Origin: Helianthus annuus
Taxonomy: Eukaryota > Streptophyta > Magnoliopsida > Asterales > Asteraceae
DNA: 64,000 nt
Direction: 5' to 3'
Assembly (NCBI RefSeq): GCF_002127325.2
Contig: NC_035433.2
Span: forward strand, 16,666,611-16,730,610
Shown: piece by piece, positions 22,915 through 35,159 of the stretch
Numbering within the stretch: the first letter of the stretch is position 1
Layout: each line of letters starts with the position of its first letter
The notes under the pieces: model-generated
Database searches by the model: none
Told to the model about the DNA's origin: nothing
The model's input: only the letters and a program-made list of their open reading frames with translations
Position numbers and translations under genes: made by a program

Positions 22915-23140
22915 ATAGGTGTTCTCATGTAATCAAAGCATGTGTATCTAAGCGTAATGCGAGCAAAGTTCTAAGCAGTTCTAGCAAACAGGCAATAAAC
23001 ATAAACCTTATTACCTAGGATGTCGAGTCTTGCACGTGGAGCGAAGCGTCGTTGTGGATCGTTGAGGGCACTGTTCTGGTTATAGTCCGGTTTTAATAAA
23101 AACGTTTTCCCATATTAAAACCAAGTTCTCTATAACCAAT

Positions 23141-23153
23141 GGCTCTGATACCA
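23141..23153 (-). other. Primer binding site of element C (initiator Met tRNA)
   Basis: The plus strand reads GGCTCTGATACCA, the initiator Met tRNA 3' end, 3 bases from the LTR that starts at 23157. Confidence 0.95.
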
Positions 23154-23156
23154 ATC

Positions 23157-25408
23157 TGTCACACCCCCAAAATCCACCCGCGGAATACCACCGCTTGGGA
23201 GCGTGACTGACCAGGATCAAGCCATCAATCATATCAAACCATAGCAATTAATAATAGAAGTAGTTAATATAAGTCACCATGACATGATTGATGTTTCAAA
23301 AACCAAACACTGTTTTAAGTAGCGGAAGCATAGTAAAGTAAATCCAAATAGTTATACGAGTTATGAGTTCAACATCATTAACGATCCATCTGCCCACAAC
23401 GACCTGCTCTTCCCTGTGCAAGCTCCAAGTATACCTAAGGTCCTGCAAGGCATGCAGCAAATAATCAACAACTAGTTGAGCGAGTTCACAGAAAGTAAGT
23501 TCATAGTGTAATGCATAAGTATAGCTAGTGGGGGCTTCCCATACTAGTGTGTAATAAAGGTGGGGGCTTCCCATGTTCATCCTGGTTAATGAGGGCTTCT
23601 CATTAACGGTACTTACTAGACTAACTTCCGACCATGTGTTCTTCTTTACCGAGAACAGGAATACGTACAGGGTCACGTAGGCTTTACGTGACGTGCCCTT
23701 CCCCGAGGACAGTGGTACGCGTGGGGGCTACGTAGGCTTTACGCAGCGTGGCCTTCCGACCTGGAAGCCAGTAGATGGTATTGGGTTACGTAGGCTTTAC
23801 GTAACGTGTCCTCCCGACCCGGGGGACATAAGGCAAGTATACTGGGTTACGTAGGCTTTACGTAACGTGTCCTGACTAACCTGAGGACGATGGTCTATAG
23901 TCTGGTATATGCGTAAGTACGAGTAATCATTCCATATCCATCATATCCAACCCAATTCCCAACCCGGGAATCCCATGCCTTGGCTGTGTGAACTCACCTT
24001 GGTTTGCTCGGCAGATACACAGAAAGTACAAGTAGCAAGTAAATGGTCAACCACGTCCTATCATGGTTATTATACGAGTCAGGTTCGTATATAGCACATA
24101 TATAGTAATCACGTATAGTCATGGCACACATGTACGCACGTAAGCAGATAAGACATAGCATGTGAGGATCCAATTGTTCTAAGTCCAATCATGCCCGGCC
24201 CAATGACATAAGCAGCCCAATACAAAACAGTTCAGATTCTCAATCGGCCCAAATAGTAAACACATACAAGTCCATTAATAAACAGCCCACATGTCAAATC
24301 ATTGGGCCCGTGACAGTGAAGGCCCAAGACAGTGAATGTGCAACGGTGGTCTCGACTCGCAACGGGGTTTCGAGTCGCAACGAGGATCTCGAGTCGTAAC
24401 GGCTGGATACGAGTCGCAATGACTGGTTACGAGTCGCAATGGGCAGTCTCGGTTCATCATGGTCTGGTTACGAGTCGTAATCTGACTCGCAACCGTGGTT
24501 GCGGTTCGTGCGGTTTGGTCTCGAGTGGGGTTCCGACTCGCAATCCGAGTCGCAACCAAACGTGTAACCGGTTTCCTGATTTCGTGCAATTCATTTAGGC
24601 AATTCAATTATCATTGACAGTTTCCAAAAATCAATTATCAACTAACAGTTTGCTATTCAAGAATTCATCGATCAAACAGGGGAATAAATCATCAATTCTT
24701 ATGAACCCTAATAATCCCACTTATGAACAATAACAATATTCATAACACTCAATCACATTATGATCCGATTTCATGAACGTTAACTCGAATTGCATAGCCA
24801 ATCAACAAGACATTATCATTAACATCATCAACAATAAATCAGATTAACAAACATCACTATTATAAGTACTCGCATCCAACATCAACAACCAATCAATTTT
24901 ACTAACATACACCCTAGTTACATCGCATAACCGAATGATAGCAATCATGGCATCACATATAATCTAACATGAATTCAAACAAACACACTAACCGGTTACA
25001 AGTAACGAGATGTGATCCGAACAAGAGGGTGATCGGGTGGCCTTGTGCCGTCGGTTCCTAAACAAGCCGAGAGAGAGAGACGAGATAGAGGAGCTAGGGT
25101 TATATGTGTGTTTTCTTGTGTTGTAACAAATGAGAGGAAAACAAGACCCTTAGTTTTGGTATAGTGGTTGCGAGTGGGGAGTGGGCCGAGCCCACTCGGT
25201 TACCTAATGGACCGAATGTAAGGTGTAAAGCCCAAAGGCTTGTGTGACCGGTTATCGTGTGCAGTTTGGGTTCGGTTCAATTAACATACAACGTATATTA
25301 CACAATACACATAACGACATCTCATAAATCACGTAATATTCATTAGCTCAAAATGTCACATAAACACGTAACGATACATCAAGCAAGCCTAAAGTTCGAG
25401 TTGTCACA
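23157..25408 (-). repeat. Right (5') LTR of element C
   Basis: It has the same length (2252 bp) as the left LTR and is nearly identical. Two differences were noticed on reading: T/A in the GTGGTWCGCG stretch and T/C in the GAATGTGYAACGG stretch. It holds the same repeat clusters at about 23674-23873 and 24346-24566. Confidence 0.95.
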
Positions 25409-27735
25409 GCGTTGGTTAGACCAAAGGGCATAACAACAAATTCGTAATGGCCATAACGGGTTCGAAAAGCGGTTTTAGGAATGTCTTCCTCTTGAATCCG
25501 TAGCTGATGATCTCCTTAACGCAGATCGATCTTAGAGAAGCATGCTGCACCTTGTAGCTGATCAAACAAATCGTCAATTCGGGGCAAGGGGTACCAGTTC
25601 TTGATGGTTAGCTTATTCAATTCCCGATAATCAATGCACATCCGGAACGATCCGTCCTTCTTTTTGACAAAAAGGACTGGCGCGCCCCAAGGAGAGGTGC
25701 TTGGGCGAATAAAGCCTTTTTCGAGTAATTCCTGGAGTTGGTTCGAGAGTTCACGCATTTCGGATGGAGCGAGTCGATAAGGGGCTTTGGCAACGGGGTT
25801 AGCTCCAGGAATGAGGTCGATGCGGAAGTCGATATCACGACTTGGTGGTAGTCCGGGAAGGTCGTCAGGGAACACCTGAGGAAATTCACGAACCACTGGA
25901 ACGTCTTTGACTTCAACTTTCTTTTTCTTTCCCTTATCCGCTACTACAATGTTGGCCAAGAAGGCTCGGTATTCCTTGCGGAGATACTTGCTGGCTTGAA
26001 TACATGACATAAGCTTGAGACCTTTCGACGCTGTTTCACCGTACACACACAATAGATCACCATTCGCGAGCGAGAATTGAATCATCTTTGCGAAGCACAC
26101 AACTTCAGCATGGTTTTCACGAAGAAAATCCATGCCTATTATGACATCAAAGCTTCCGAGTTGCATTGGAATAAGGTCGATTGGGAAAATGTGATTGTTG
26201 AGTTCGAGAGTACAATCACGAAGTACTGAATTAACGGCAATAGTTCTTCCCGTAGCGACTTCGACTTCGAATGACGAGGACAGATAAGAGCGCTTACGAC
26301 TAAGGAGCTTCTCGAATTCAAACGACACAAAGCGGTTATCGGCTCCAGTATCAAACAAACATGATGCATAAATACCATTCACAAGGAACGTACCATTAAC
26401 CACGTTGTTATCCGCCTGAGCCTGACGGGCATTGATGTTGAAGGTTCGGGCATGGGCTGCTTGCTGCTGTTGCTGAGGCTGCTGTTGTGGTTGTTGCTGC
26501 TGGGGCTCTTGCTTAACCACCCTGTTCGGGTACCTGTTTACAAAGTGGTTAGGGTCACCACATGCAAAGCAGACTCGAGCATTGACTGCAGGTGCTTGAG
26601 CTGCTTGTTGGCCTTGAGGGGCGGGAAGTAGAGCTTGGTTGACAGTAGCTTGAACTAGGGCTTGACGGGGACCATAGCGACAGTTCACAGTGAAATGACC
26701 GTAAAGGTTGCAGTGAGCGCAAAAACGACAGGCTAGATCCACTGGATGATGGTACGAGCATGTCGGGCAGAGTGGGTGAGGGCCTGTGTATGCACGCTTT
26801 GCTGGCGGTGCATTGATCGCTGGAGCTGAGCGAGGGTGCTGTTGCTGCTGAGCTGGTACAGCTTGCAAAGGAGTGGCGTTTGTCGCGGCAGCACAGCTCT
26901 TGTTGCTGGAGCTGTTGTTGTTGTGCTTCTTCTTTCTTCTTGATGACTTGGAGGATTGAGCAGATGAGTCGGTGGGTGCTGCAGTGGCTTGGTGCAGAGA
27001 CTTGGTTTGCTTATCCCAGAAACCAGACTTTACCCGCTTGTCATTAATCTCAGCGGCGAGTAGGTAGGTTTCTTCGATCGTTGCTGGCTTGGAGGAGTGA
27101 ACAAAATCTGCTACACAGTCTGGCAGAGCTCGGATATACTTCTTGATGGCTTGATCTGAGGTCTTGACTTGATCGGGACATATGATACTAAGCTGCTTGA
27201 AGCGAGCAGTGAGACCAGCGTTGTCTCCGTCCTTCTGCTTGATTCCCCAGAACTCGTCCTCCAGCTTTTGGCGTTCATGAGGAGGGCAGAATTCGTCGAT
27301 CATAATCGCCTTCAACTCCTCCCATGTTAGCTCGTAAGCTGCATCATTTCCGCGCTTGTTTCGTTGGGTCGTCCACCAGTCTAGGGCACGGGACTGGAAG
27401 ACGCCTGTAGCATTGAGAGTGCGGAGATGTTTAGGACATCCGCTCTGGCACAGAGTGACTTCGACTGAGTCGAACCAGTGAAACATGGCTGTAGGACCAT
27501 CTTCGCCAGCGAACTCTTTTGGTCCGCATGCTTTGAACTGCTTGAAGCTGAAAGCAGCCTTGCTTGAATCCTTAGGGTTTTCAGCTCGGGATTCTTTAGA
27601 CGTTTTGCTGGCATTTTCATACACCTCACTCACGGCTTTCGCCACTTGCTTGGAGATGATAGCAACGAGGCATCGGTCTCTCTTTTCTTGGCGAGTAAGT
27701 GGGGTCCGGTGTCTGGATGACGACATGGTCTGCAT
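25409..27735 (-). pseudogene. Element B gag, protease and start of reverse transcriptase
   Basis: The gag starts at an ATG at 27735 ([20 protein letters not shown]), followed by the gag block, a Gln/Ala-rich linker and zinc fingers. The second knuckle reads [15 protein letters not shown], so its last cysteine ligand is a tyrosine. Protease ([10 protein letters not shown]) and the RT entry region ([26 protein letters not shown]) follow. The frame stops at a TAA (25516-25518) where the conserved serine of the RT DLRSGYH motif should be; that motif has also lost its tyrosine. Beyond this, element C interrupts the RT. Confidence 0.92.
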
Positions 27736-28858
27736 TAGACATCGTCACGAGACTCAACACAACGAAATCGAATCTCACCTCACACGTCTACTATTATCTA
27801 AAGCTTAGAATCACGTCAAAGCACATATCACGTAAACACTTAAGCACATAACCACAAATACACGTAGGCATAGAAGCACAAAAGCACAGAGTCACATAAA
27901 CACAAAAGCACGTAACCATTTAATCACAGAAGCAGGTAGTGTCACGAAACTCCCCTATAAGCACATATAGCATTCTGACTGCCTCAAGATCCTATCATTC
28001 AAAGCTCATGTGTCGGTCGTTTTGCATATCGAATAGCATCGTATTAATCCTAACTTAGTCGTGTAGCGTAACATAGTATAATATCGTCTAGAGTTGCGAC
28101 AACTGGGTGTCGAATTGAGATAGAACAGCAATTGCGAGTCGTGTGTGTCGATTGAAATGATTGCAAAATCGAATAACATCCCAAAATATAAACACAAAAC
28201 AGAGAAAGCACACACAAACACATAAAAGTCAATGAGTCGTCAGAGTACACGGTTGCGGTTCTCAGAATTGAAACACATAAAATCGAGAGACAGATTGTCT
28301 GCGGCTACTAGACATCGACTACCCAAGGCAACTCGACTATTCACAGTAGACTTGTCATCATTTTCGACTCTAGAAGTCGTGTTTCTGCCTCGATTCTTGG
28401 GCATTCCACACACGTTCCCTAGGTCATACTTGTGAGTTCAGGTCGTTGGAGTCCGTCGAATGCCTTGGTGGGATGGAATAATACTTGGAACAAACTGCCA
28501 AGGTTAGGGTTTCACCCCTGGCTTAGCAATTTCTTCCTTGTTTTAGCAAAAATTGAGGAAGTTGAGCAGATAATTCAGTCGAGAGTTTGCGGTTTCCACA
28601 CCTATTCTCGATGAACAATCTCCTCATTTGTGAATAAATTGCAACCGGAACAAATAATTTAGTCGAGAGTATTGGGGCTTTCACACCTATTCTTGACCAA
28701 ATTACTCGCTCGGCGTCAGATGATGAGGTGATAGCTGTGTAGTGCAAGGCAAGAAATATGAGGCGTATAGGCTTGGTCTGTTGGTTCCTAACTATAGTGT
28801 AGGTCTCTAAGACAGCGACCCGGACTAGGTTGTGTCTAGCCTAATTCCCTATAGTTAT
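27736..28858 (-). other. 5' untranslated leader of element B
   Basis: This is the 1.1-kb stretch between the primer site and the gag start in element sense. It is rich in short CACGTAA/CATAAACAC runs. Small open frames exist on both strands but none has recognisable content. Confidence 0.7.
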
Positions 28859-28871
28859 GGATCTGATACCA
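28859..28871 (-). other. Primer binding site of element B (initiator Met tRNA, one mismatch)
   Basis: The plus strand reads GGATCTGATACCA; initiator Met tRNA ends GGCTCTGATACCA. It is 3 bases from the LTR that starts at 28875. Confidence 0.9.
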
Positions 28872-28874
28872 ATC

Positions 28875-29220
28875 TGTCACACCCCAACCGATGGCGGAAT
28901 CATCGGGGCGTGGCACTGAGCGAAACAGATTGTTCAGAAGTTTCCATAACAACTATTTATATAATCCAGTTAAAGATACGTCCCATACCGTATCCCGAAT
29001 AAACAAACATGTCATTACAGATAATCATCCAAACAAGAAATTCTGTTCCGACAACTCAGATTCAATTATTATTATAGACAATTGTTTATTATTTCTAGAC
29101 TCCCTAGCCTCGATTTCATCACCACGCACCTAAGCATCCTAGCAACTTAAGCTTCTGTCACATACGTTAAAATAAAGTCAATACATAAAATGTAAAGGTG
29201 AGCATACAAGTTTGATAATA
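28875..29220 (-). repeat. Right (5') LTR of element B, segment 1
   Basis: This corresponds to the first 346 bp of the left LTR, ending at GTTTGATAATA where the Helitron starts. It shows only a few substitutions against 11377-11722. Confidence 0.95.
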
Positions 29221-30519
29221 TCTATACTATTATAAAAAGGAGAAGTGATGTACGGAGATGTAATTTTACATCGCGTACATATTTTGAAGCAATATGTACA
29301 AAGAAATTGTACTAGAATTTTGAGGGTAAAATAGGCAGTAAACATTAATTTAAGACACTTGTAGGGGCAGTATGGTAACTTAAGCATTAGTTTAATGACC
29401 AAAGAGGGTAACTGAGAAGCCAAGGATTGAATGCCATTAATCTATTTACCCATACATCGCCCTTCGAAATTCATCAGTTGTTCAAATTGAATGTTATGTG
29501 AAACCCTTCATTCTTCTCAAAGGGTACAATGATCTGTCACAATTTCCTCTCCATCAATTCCAAATCAATTCCTTTATCTTTTGCTTCAATTTTAGCACAC
29601 GCAAAAGTAAGTTTTATTACGGTTTTGTTTTGTTTATATCAATATATTGAACCAATATACACTTCTTCAGAGGTACGTTTCATTTGAAATGTCGAGACTG
29701 AATTCGTTTGTAAACTATTGTTTGTGTTTCCTCCGTCAATTGTAACGGATCACGTTTTGATTTGTTCGATATTCGTGTTGACTTGTATCGTTGATGATAG
29801 AACAATATGTTTTGATCTCATGCTTTATCAGGTGATATTGTATCTATCGCATTGACAGAGGGAACTTCGGGATTTGACAGAATAACGGGGGGCGGTTTCT
29901 GAATTTGCACATCGCAACCGTATTCAGCTTACTTTTGTTTTAATTTCCTCCTAAAACCATGTTGGCATATGATTATTATGATTTTAGTATGCTCCTAATG
30001 TCTAGCAACTTTTTGAATTGTACATGAGTTTTGAAGTTTGTTTTTATTTTTCCTGTCATTATTGAGAGGCGGATTTTTAATAAGTAAAAGACCTGTAGAT
30101 GAAGAAAGGCCTTCCTAAGTTGCAGCGAGTGAACTGGTCCCATTGAGTCAACATCGCACTGTTTCATGTTTAAGGTATGCTTTATTGAAGCTTTAATCTT
30201 TAAATGCCTTCATTAACGTCTGCTGATCGACTCTAGGGTTCCATTAGTTCCCCTCTCGCCGGTGAACACACTGTTCCGAATCATGTTCATGTCTCACGTC
30301 GAGCCCCATCCCATAAGAGCTTTTCATCTCTTCCGGTCTATTTATTATTGCAAACGAATTCGGTATATTTGCGTTTTTTTTGCCTGATTTTAAGCAGTAG
30401 AAATCTGTATTTGAATGTTCTTTTAGCATCAGATACGGTTAGATAATATTGCAACTGAATAGTTACTCGGTACTACTAATCTGATTCTTATTCAACATAT
30501 ATTGCTCCAAATTGTGTAT

Positions 30520-30870
30520 GGATTATGTGCAAGGCACATGTGGAAATTATGGGCAGTGTGGCGGTGGAAATTATGGGCAGTGTGGCGGTGGAAACTACGG
30601 GCAAGTAAGTGGCGGAAATTATGTGCAAGGCACAGGTTGAAATTATGGGCAAGGTGGCGCTGGAAACTACGGGCAGGCAAGTGGCGGAACTTATGGGCAA
30701 GGAGGTGGTGGATATCATGGACGAGGAATGGGTTCTGGCGGCAATCAAACTTCATCGCAATATGAAGAAAATCCGAACTTTTCACAGGCGGGGCAGAGGA
30801 GCAACATTGGTGGGCAGCAATGGAACCGAACTATGAAGTTGTTGAAGAAGCAGAGGCTTTTAAAGTATGA
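30520..30870 (+). pseudogene. Captured Gly-Asn-Tyr-Gln repeat segment (RNA-binding-protein-like)
   Basis: The plus strand encodes about eight GGGNYGQ-type repeats, then GGGYHGRGMGSGGNQTSSQ, ending in a basic KLLKKQRLLK stretch. One repeat contains a TGA in place of a glycine codon. Such repeats occur in the low-complexity tails of plant glycine-rich RNA-binding and hnRNP-like proteins; the exact parent is not identified. The flanks look like introns, so it is an isolated captured exon. Confidence 0.55.
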
Positions 30871-31086
30871 TTTAGTTTTTCTTTCTTAGTAATGATCGAT
30901 CGGCTTTGATATTCTATAAATTATGATAGAAGTGGGAGCTTTTTTCAGAAGTCGGCGATTTGAAAAAGTATTCTATAAATTATGATAGAAGTGGGAGATC
31001 AAAGGTATTTATTTAAAGTTCGGGTATTTATATTGCAGAAATTTTTATTATATTTTTGTTTAAATCGTTTTCTTTTCATCGGTTTA

Positions 31087-31160
31087 GGGGATGGCTGAGG
31101 TTGTGTTTGCAAGACGGCAAGACGCTCTAGCAGCTGTCAAGAGGTATAACAACGTTCATA
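31087..31160 (+). pseudogene. Captured exon resembling THO4/ALY (REF) mRNA-export adaptor
   Basis: After a TTTAG acceptor the exon codes for MAEVVFARRQDALAAVKRYN, the end of an RNA-recognition motif as found in ALY/THO4 proteins. The next few hundred bases give no clear continuation. It may have come from the same locus as the Gly-rich segment 200 bp upstream, since ALY proteins also have Gly-rich regions, but that is inference. Confidence 0.6.
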
Positions 31161-31869
31161 ATCTAAGTACAGTAATTAAATCAGTTATCATTTTGTAAAC
31201 ATATATTTCAGGCAGAACGTGACGGATCCAATCATGGATTACGAACTGTAAAGAAATGCTGACAGGATCATGATCAGGATATGAATTCTTGGTTTTATTC
31301 TATAATTATTCAGATGCTGGACTTCACTTACGTATATACACATACAAACAATATTCTTCCAAACATGCTGTTGGTGGACATAGAGAGGTACCAAGTTGAT
31401 TAAAAAACAACACTGTTTCATGGGACATTTTGAGATAAAGCTTCTATTTTTTTGTATAATAATAGTTTTATTATAAATTATTCATCTTGTTTGGACCGTT
31501 TACGTTGTAGATGCTTTAGCAAATAATATAGTGACACCTTACAGGAAACATAATATAAATTTTGGCATAAAAATGACCATGCTATTATTGGCAAATGGCA
31601 AGTTTTGCTAGATGTCGGTAATGGGTCAAAACGAGTCGGGTTGGATCGACCCACAAACATATTTTTTAGTTTCTTTTTTGGGTTTTACAAATAATTAATG
31701 TTTTTAATATGATCAAGAAAACTATATTGTTACGGTGATAATATATTTCTCGAAATAAAAGTATTTACGGCATTTTGTTCATATTGTACGCATTTATGGT
31801 GACTTTCAACCCATTTGACTCGCTTGACCCATTTATGGTTTTGACCCATTTGACTGAACTTCATAACTT

Positions 31870-32706
31870 CAGATGTGGAAGTCCCGGTTGCTTGCATCAT
31901 ATTGGTGCTCCTGTTTTGCCTCCCACATTACGGGACCCACCGTGTAGGGTTCTTGTTTGCACCTATCGTGATCATTGGCTTCTGTGCATCAGCGCCATTG
32001 GAGTTCACAACATTTTTTACCGGAACCCACAAGTTTTTCAAGCGTCATCGCCTTATTACATGTACAAGTTTCTTAAGAAAACAAAAATAGGAGGATGGAT
32101 GTCATTGGGTTGGATCTTGCTGTGTATAACAGGTATAGATCGGCTATTCTCTTGGTAGATTGACTTTGAAAACGACTTTTGTTGACTTGGGTTCTTGACA
32201 TTTTACTCAATTTGGTATTTCAAATGCGGTTCTTGATATAATGTTATCTGCAAATGGCTTTTACGTTTGTGGTTTACCTATCCTTGATTCTTGCTTACAT
32301 GGGCCAAGCCACTTATCTCTCAAAGCGTCACATTCTTGAAACCGACTACCGAATCGGTTTCTACGTATCCGTTCCCAGTGTGCATTTTTCATGTTTTTAT
32401 TCTGAGTTACATGTGAAGTTAAGCTAACTATGTGTCTGTTATTGAAAACAGAAAAGTTAAGATGGCTGGTTCTTGGAATCGCGATACTTGTTGTGGTTGT
32501 CAAAAGCCAAGCTATTATCATTGGGACATTTTCTATTATCAAACAGTGTTCGGCATTGGGTTGTTTCCGAGGGTTAAAAAAATCCACACATCGCCTACTA
32601 ATAAGGACGGTCAAATCTACATTGCCGAGATCAACTGGACTTTGATGCTTTTATGCTTAGCCGTCACAATCGGTTTTCGTGACACCAAACATATAAGAAG
32701 GGCGTA
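31870..32706 (+). pseudogene. Captured KUP/HAK/KT potassium transporter fragment, three exons
   Basis: Exon a (about 31873-32135) matches the transporter around [15 protein letters not shown], then [12 protein letters not shown] and [15 protein letters not shown]; it needs a frame change near 31975. Exon b (about 32252-32375) gives [20 protein letters not shown] and [16 protein letters not shown]. Exon c (32452-32706, after an AACAG acceptor) gives [20 protein letters not shown] in one frame and then [20 protein letters not shown] in another. Order, spacing and intron positions follow a genuine HAK/KUP gene. The N-terminal third and the C-terminus are absent, and there are two frameshifts. 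It is a Helitron-carried pseudogene fragment. Confidence 0.92.
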
Positions 32707-33490
32707 AAAAACAACTTTTCTACAAGCAGTGTGATAATTGCTTGCTCAGATATCTACTTTAATTTCCATCCCGAGAGGAGTCACTCATTTTTTGCAATAT
32801 ACAGGTTGGTTTGGTATACTAAAACTTGAAAGCAAATGGAAAAGGTTTAGATGGTGATATTTGACACTACAGAACCATTTAATTAATTTGTTTAGTTATT
32901 TAGCCCATTAATACAAAACTGGTTAAATATATGTGTTATGGTTTATATATTAACATGTTCAAATTAAAAAAAAAACGATGACTATCTTTGACAAACTGGT
33001 CAAAGTTGCAAACCTGATGGTGCTTCCTAGCAAAATAAATACTGCTTTTTTTTTAATTGTGTGATGCCTCCTCCGTATACCTTAAAATTTTTTGTATATG
33101 TGCAGGACTTTTTTCTAAAGATCTATTTGAAGAGCTGGGAAAATACGAAAAGGTTGAAAGGCTAAACATATGTGGTAACTTGGCTAACCCGTTTAACCAG
33201 GATTTTTCACATATTTTGTTAATTTTTTGGAAGCAATATACATGTTTAAACCATGCCATATTATTTTTGATAAAAACGCATGTTTATATATAGAACTTTG
33301 AAGATGTAATGTTTATTTTTAACAAACCAAATCACTAATCAGTTCTATGTTTTAAGGAAGAAATGTGGTAGAGGAAGAAGCGAATTGAACTTAAAGAAAC
33401 ACGTAAAGGTTTTGTTTTCTCTATAAAGTTTCGGGCGTGCTAATGTTTTTTACGGTTTAACGCGCCGCAACGCGCGCGGGTTTCCACTAG

Positions 33491-35159
33491 TAGCATATAG
33501 AGTTCAAATAGTTTACGCATAACCAGCACGTACATAGAGGAAAACGAAGCATGTTAATTATCGACATGGACCCATCGATACCAATGACTGCGGGTTGACC
33601 GTCCGAGACGGTTCGCAATACATGATTACCACCGTAATCCATGCAAGTAATTGTCCTTAACAACCCCCGTGTGAACGGGTGCTGAGTCCAAACTATAGTA
33701 CTATGTCGTTAAGGAAGGTAGACAACATTCCACGTGTAAACACAATCAACAAGCATTCATTAAGTCACGTAATACATGCATATTGGTTAGCGTTCAATTA
33801 GTTTGAGTAGTGTGATCGTTTGTGTTTGATATAAGCAATGTATGTAACACCCAAAAGTGCTAAAAGCAAAAAGGGGTCGAGTATACTCACAGTGATTGAT
33901 TATGGATTGAAGGGAGCGCTGAAAGTAGGGTTAGCCTGAATAGTTCGATAGCACAACAATGAGCAACGTGGAAAAATAAGACAAGTGTGAATGGATCGAG
34001 TGGGCTGGTTGATCGAACGGCAGGTTCGATCGAACGGTCTGTTCGGTCGGCTGGTATATCCGATTGGACAGTCCTGTTCGATCGGCCGGTAGGCTCGATC
34101 GGCTGGGCCATTCGAGTGGATTGTTTCTTCCTCTGGTGTGTTTGTGTTCAAGGATTTGAACTTTTGAAGTTTTCGTTGTAGTATATGAGAACACAAAAAT
34201 GTCCTTACCTTTCAGGTCGATCGATCGAACGGTCCGTTCGATCGGCCGACTTAAGCGATCGGCTGGGAACCTTAAAGTGATTCTCAACAGAATGTAGCTC
34301 GATCGAACAGACTGTTCGATCGGCTGGCATTCCCTACTACGAACGAGTTGTGAAAACGATTAAGTGTTGAAGCATAGTATCTCATGATCCGAAGAGTAAT
34401 GTTTACCAATCGAGTAGCGTATTCGATCGAACATCACTTTGTCAATAGTATACTTCATAAAAATTGAAAGTGTGGGACCATGTGCTAGTCGATCGGCTGG
34501 CCCGGTCGATCGGCTGGCATGTCCGATCGGCTGGGCTGTTCGAACAGTCTAGCCGTTCGGCCAGCATTTCTGACCTGGTCGGCCTTTCGTCTAACACTTG
34601 GCTGTTTAATCACTTGTTGTCATATCGAGGTAGTTTGATAACGAGTTGAACTATGATATCCTTCGTCCCTACTCGCTTCTTTGGCTCGGACAGGAATCAC
34701 CCAAGTCCGGCCGGTGAACGGTTCGGAACGTCGGTTTAGAGTTTAACCCGAAATCGGTGAACCTTGTTCATAGAACCCGAATCTTGAACCTCTTAACTGT
34801 TAGAATGATTAGTTAGCCGGTTCAAGCTCCGTTTCTACCGATTTTAAGGCTTCGAGTGAAAAAGGTTGAAGAAAGTCGGAAATTATTCATAAAAATGTTA
34901 AGATTTGTAAGAATCTTAGTTTGTTTATGTGGAAATCGGTCAGATCTAAGCTATTCATGGTTGAATGAGGCCAAAGTTTGGTGTTCTTGAAGAACACTAT
35001 GTTGACATCACCCAAGAACACTTAGATCTTGATGATTTCACGGTTAGAAATCAAGTTTTGAAAGATAGAAAGGTGTAGAATCATGCAATGATAAAAAATG
35101 TACAAGAATTAGAGTGAAAACTTACCGGAGTTGAGAGAAATCTGAGAAAAGGTGAAGAA
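33491..35159 (-). repeat. Right LTR of element B, segment 2
   Basis: This continues the LTR from the Helitron to element D. It aligns with 11723-13390 of the left LTR with scattered substitutions and includes the same GATCGGCTGG-rich block. It ends with AAGAA, the target duplication of element D. Confidence 0.95.

Larger units (their letters stand above)
16516..25408 (-). mobile_element. Element C: Ty3/gypsy element inserted in element B, rearranged
   Basis: Two 2252-bp LTRs (16516-18767 and 23157-25408) and the target duplication GCGTT (16511-16515 and 25409-25413) mark the insertion in the RT of element B. The inside is abnormal: after the left LTR come 240 bp of element B (18768-19007), then element C coding sequence beginning in the middle of the integrase. 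The polypurine tract, integrase C-terminus and chromodomain are missing. The LTRs differ at only a couple of positions on reading, so the element is young. The arrangement fits a tandem duplication followed by LTR-LTR recombination. Confidence 0.93.
29221..33490 (+). mobile_element. Gene-capturing non-autonomous Helitron, 4.27 kb
   Basis: The 5' end is TCTATACTATTATAAAAAGG after a host A. The 3' end is a GC hairpin (CGCGCCGCAACGCGCGCGGG, 33461-33480) followed by TTTCCACTAG and a host T, matching the Helitron rules (5' TC, 3' CTRR, insertion between A and T). The uninterrupted left LTR of element B at about 11715-11735 gives the empty site. The Helitron lacks Rep/helicase coding and carries exon pieces of at least three unrelated genes, all on the plus strand, with intron sequence retained. 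This shows capture at the DNA level and not through mRNA. Confidence 0.93.
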
